Shown here in pieces: positions 31,350 to 31,643 of a DNA stretch of 31,643 nucleotides. This stretch comes from a virus. The translations under genes were made by a program, and so were the position numbers. Every line of letters starts with the position of its first letter. Position 1 is the first letter of the stretch. The DNA lies in IMG/VR virus record IMGVR_UViG_3300024346_000315, positions 1 through 31,643 of that record; one strand, given 5' to 3'. The notes beneath the pieces were generated by a model. It did not search any database. It worked only from the letters and a program-made list of their open reading frames with translations, and had not been told where the DNA came from.

Positions 31350-31357
31350 TATTTATA
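31350..31357 (+). promoter_or_regulatory. TATTTATA box before the last gene
   Basis: TATTTATA ends 4 bases before the ATG at 31362, right after a strong terminator, so a promoter is needed here. Spacing is as at 2628 and 12956. Confidence 0.45.
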
Positions 31358-31361
31358 TACA

Positions 31362-31499
31362 ATGGCTATAGAATTTAGAAATGGAATTGATATTGTTGGG
31401 TTTATTCGTCCAACCCTAACCCCAACGCCCACCCCAAGTGTTACGCCTACAATTACTATTACACCATCTGTTACACCAAGTGTAATACCAAAAAATTAG
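31362..31499 (+). CDS. N-terminal part of a Pro/Thr-linker surface protein (zero frame)
   Basis: 45 residues: MAIEFRNGIDIVGFIR followed by a PTLTPTPTPSVTPTITITPS linker and a stop. On its own it would be a truncated linker with no terminal domain. The next frame (-1) is open from 31391 through the window end and encodes a domain like the one that follows the Pro/Thr linker in the first gene. It lies after a strong terminator and a TATTTATA box. I read it as the first part of one protein joined by a frameshift; a short protein is the alternative. Confidence 0.55.
   Translation: MAIEFRNGIDIVGFIRPTLTPTPTPSVTPTITITPSVTPSVIPKN
31490..31496 (+). other. Slippery heptamer A-AAA-AAT right before the stop
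   Basis: In the zero frame the codons read CCA-AAA-AAT-TAG. The heptamer A_AAA_AAT has the X_XXY_YYZ form needed for a simultaneous -1 slip and is followed at once by the TAG (31497-31499). After the slip reading continues TTA-GTG-GCA. No stimulatory structure was verified. Confidence 0.5.
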
Positions 31500-31643
31500 T
31501 GGCATTAAACATTTGGAATATAACAACAAGTACTGGTGATTATTTTGAAATTGCTTATCAATCAAATGAAGATAGCACCACATATCAGTATATACCCGCA
31601 ACAGGTAATATTCCGGCTTCACCTTCAGTCATTCTCACGGTAA
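31499..31643 (+). CDS. C-terminal domain of the Pro/Thr-linker protein, -1 frame (3' partial)
   Basis: GTG overlapping the TAG (TAGTG) opens a frame that runs off the window: VALNIWNITTSTGDYFEIAYQ, then SNEDSTTYQYIPATGNI. TGDYFEIAYQSN...YQYIPATG resembles [12 protein letters not shown]...YRAVGTS in the terminal domain of the first gene. It could be reached by -1 frameshifting at 31490 or by coupled reinitiation at the GTG. Confidence 0.5.
   Translation, partial: MALNIWNITTSTGDYFEIAYQSNEDSTTYQYIPATGNIPASPSVILTV

Noticed and set aside
31416-31622. Reverse open frame near the window end
   Set aside because: Antisense to the Pro/Thr linker and following domain; composition artefact.

Overview
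The window is about 31.6 kb of AT-rich, almost gap-free DNA from a large tailed bacteriophage (Caudoviricetes). Myovirus-type tail and baseplate-like proteins, a T4-like recombination set (gp46/gp47 pair, RuvC-like resolvase, DnaG-type primase, RecB-like nuclease) and long beta-repeat tail fibres support this. A Bacteroidota (flavobacteria-like) host is inferred from several signs. Most starts lack a Shine-Dalgarno sequence. Promoters of TAnnTTTG type are present, including one TTTG-N19-TAtcTTTa before the phage sigma factor. There is a Hc1/histone-H1-like protein, a signal peptide ending in SYSQ, and a rhomboid-type C-terminal tail motif typical of that phylum. No rRNA, tRNA, integrase, terminase or major capsid gene was recognised, so this is an internal piece of a larger genome.

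Layout. Positions 1-4.2 kb: end of a baseplate/tail protein with a Pro/Thr-rich linker, then a tail/baseplate protein. 4.3-11.5 kb: DNA metabolism (RuvC-like resolvase, a compact GC-rich RNA element with terminator, primase, PD-(D/E)XK nuclease, gp47-like nuclease, gp46-like ATPase) with three uncharacterised genes among them. 11.5-12.2 kb: ClpP-like protease. 12.2-13.0 kb: a reverse-strand free-standing GIY-YIG endonuclease. 13.0-14.9 kb: envelope-associated, spanin-like genes. 14.9-17.6 kb: sigma-70 factor and a membrane/coiled-coil protein ending at an A11 tract with a probable frameshifted extension. 17.6-21.5 kb: an amidase-fold protein that seems to lack its zinc ligands, then acidic virion- or head-associated candidates. 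21.6-24.4 kb: small early-type genes, including a histone-H1-like protein and a two-gene reverse operon. 24.5-27.9 kb: Dam-type methyltransferase, NusG, AAA+ ATPase, thioredoxin and glutaredoxin. 28.0 kb to the end: two tail-fibre proteins and the start of another Pro/Thr-linker protein that seems to need a -1 frameshift.

Regulation. The phage carries its own sigma factor and its own NusG, so it probably controls both initiation and elongation. Several virion-type genes have a TATTTATA box a few to about 20 bases before the start codon, which may be the phage's own late promoter. Two of these starts (13065 and 27957) lie in hairpins that would form only on read-through transcripts from upstream. 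This resembles the translational lock known for T4 late genes.

The most unusual items are the two A-tract frameshift candidates (17354-17364 and 31490-31496), the structured RNA at 4918-4991, the start-sequestering hairpins, the apparent pseudo-amidase and the duplicated 36-base DNA repeats in the homing endonuclease. No gene-free stretch exceeds 300 bases; the longest, 4881-5020, holds the RNA element.
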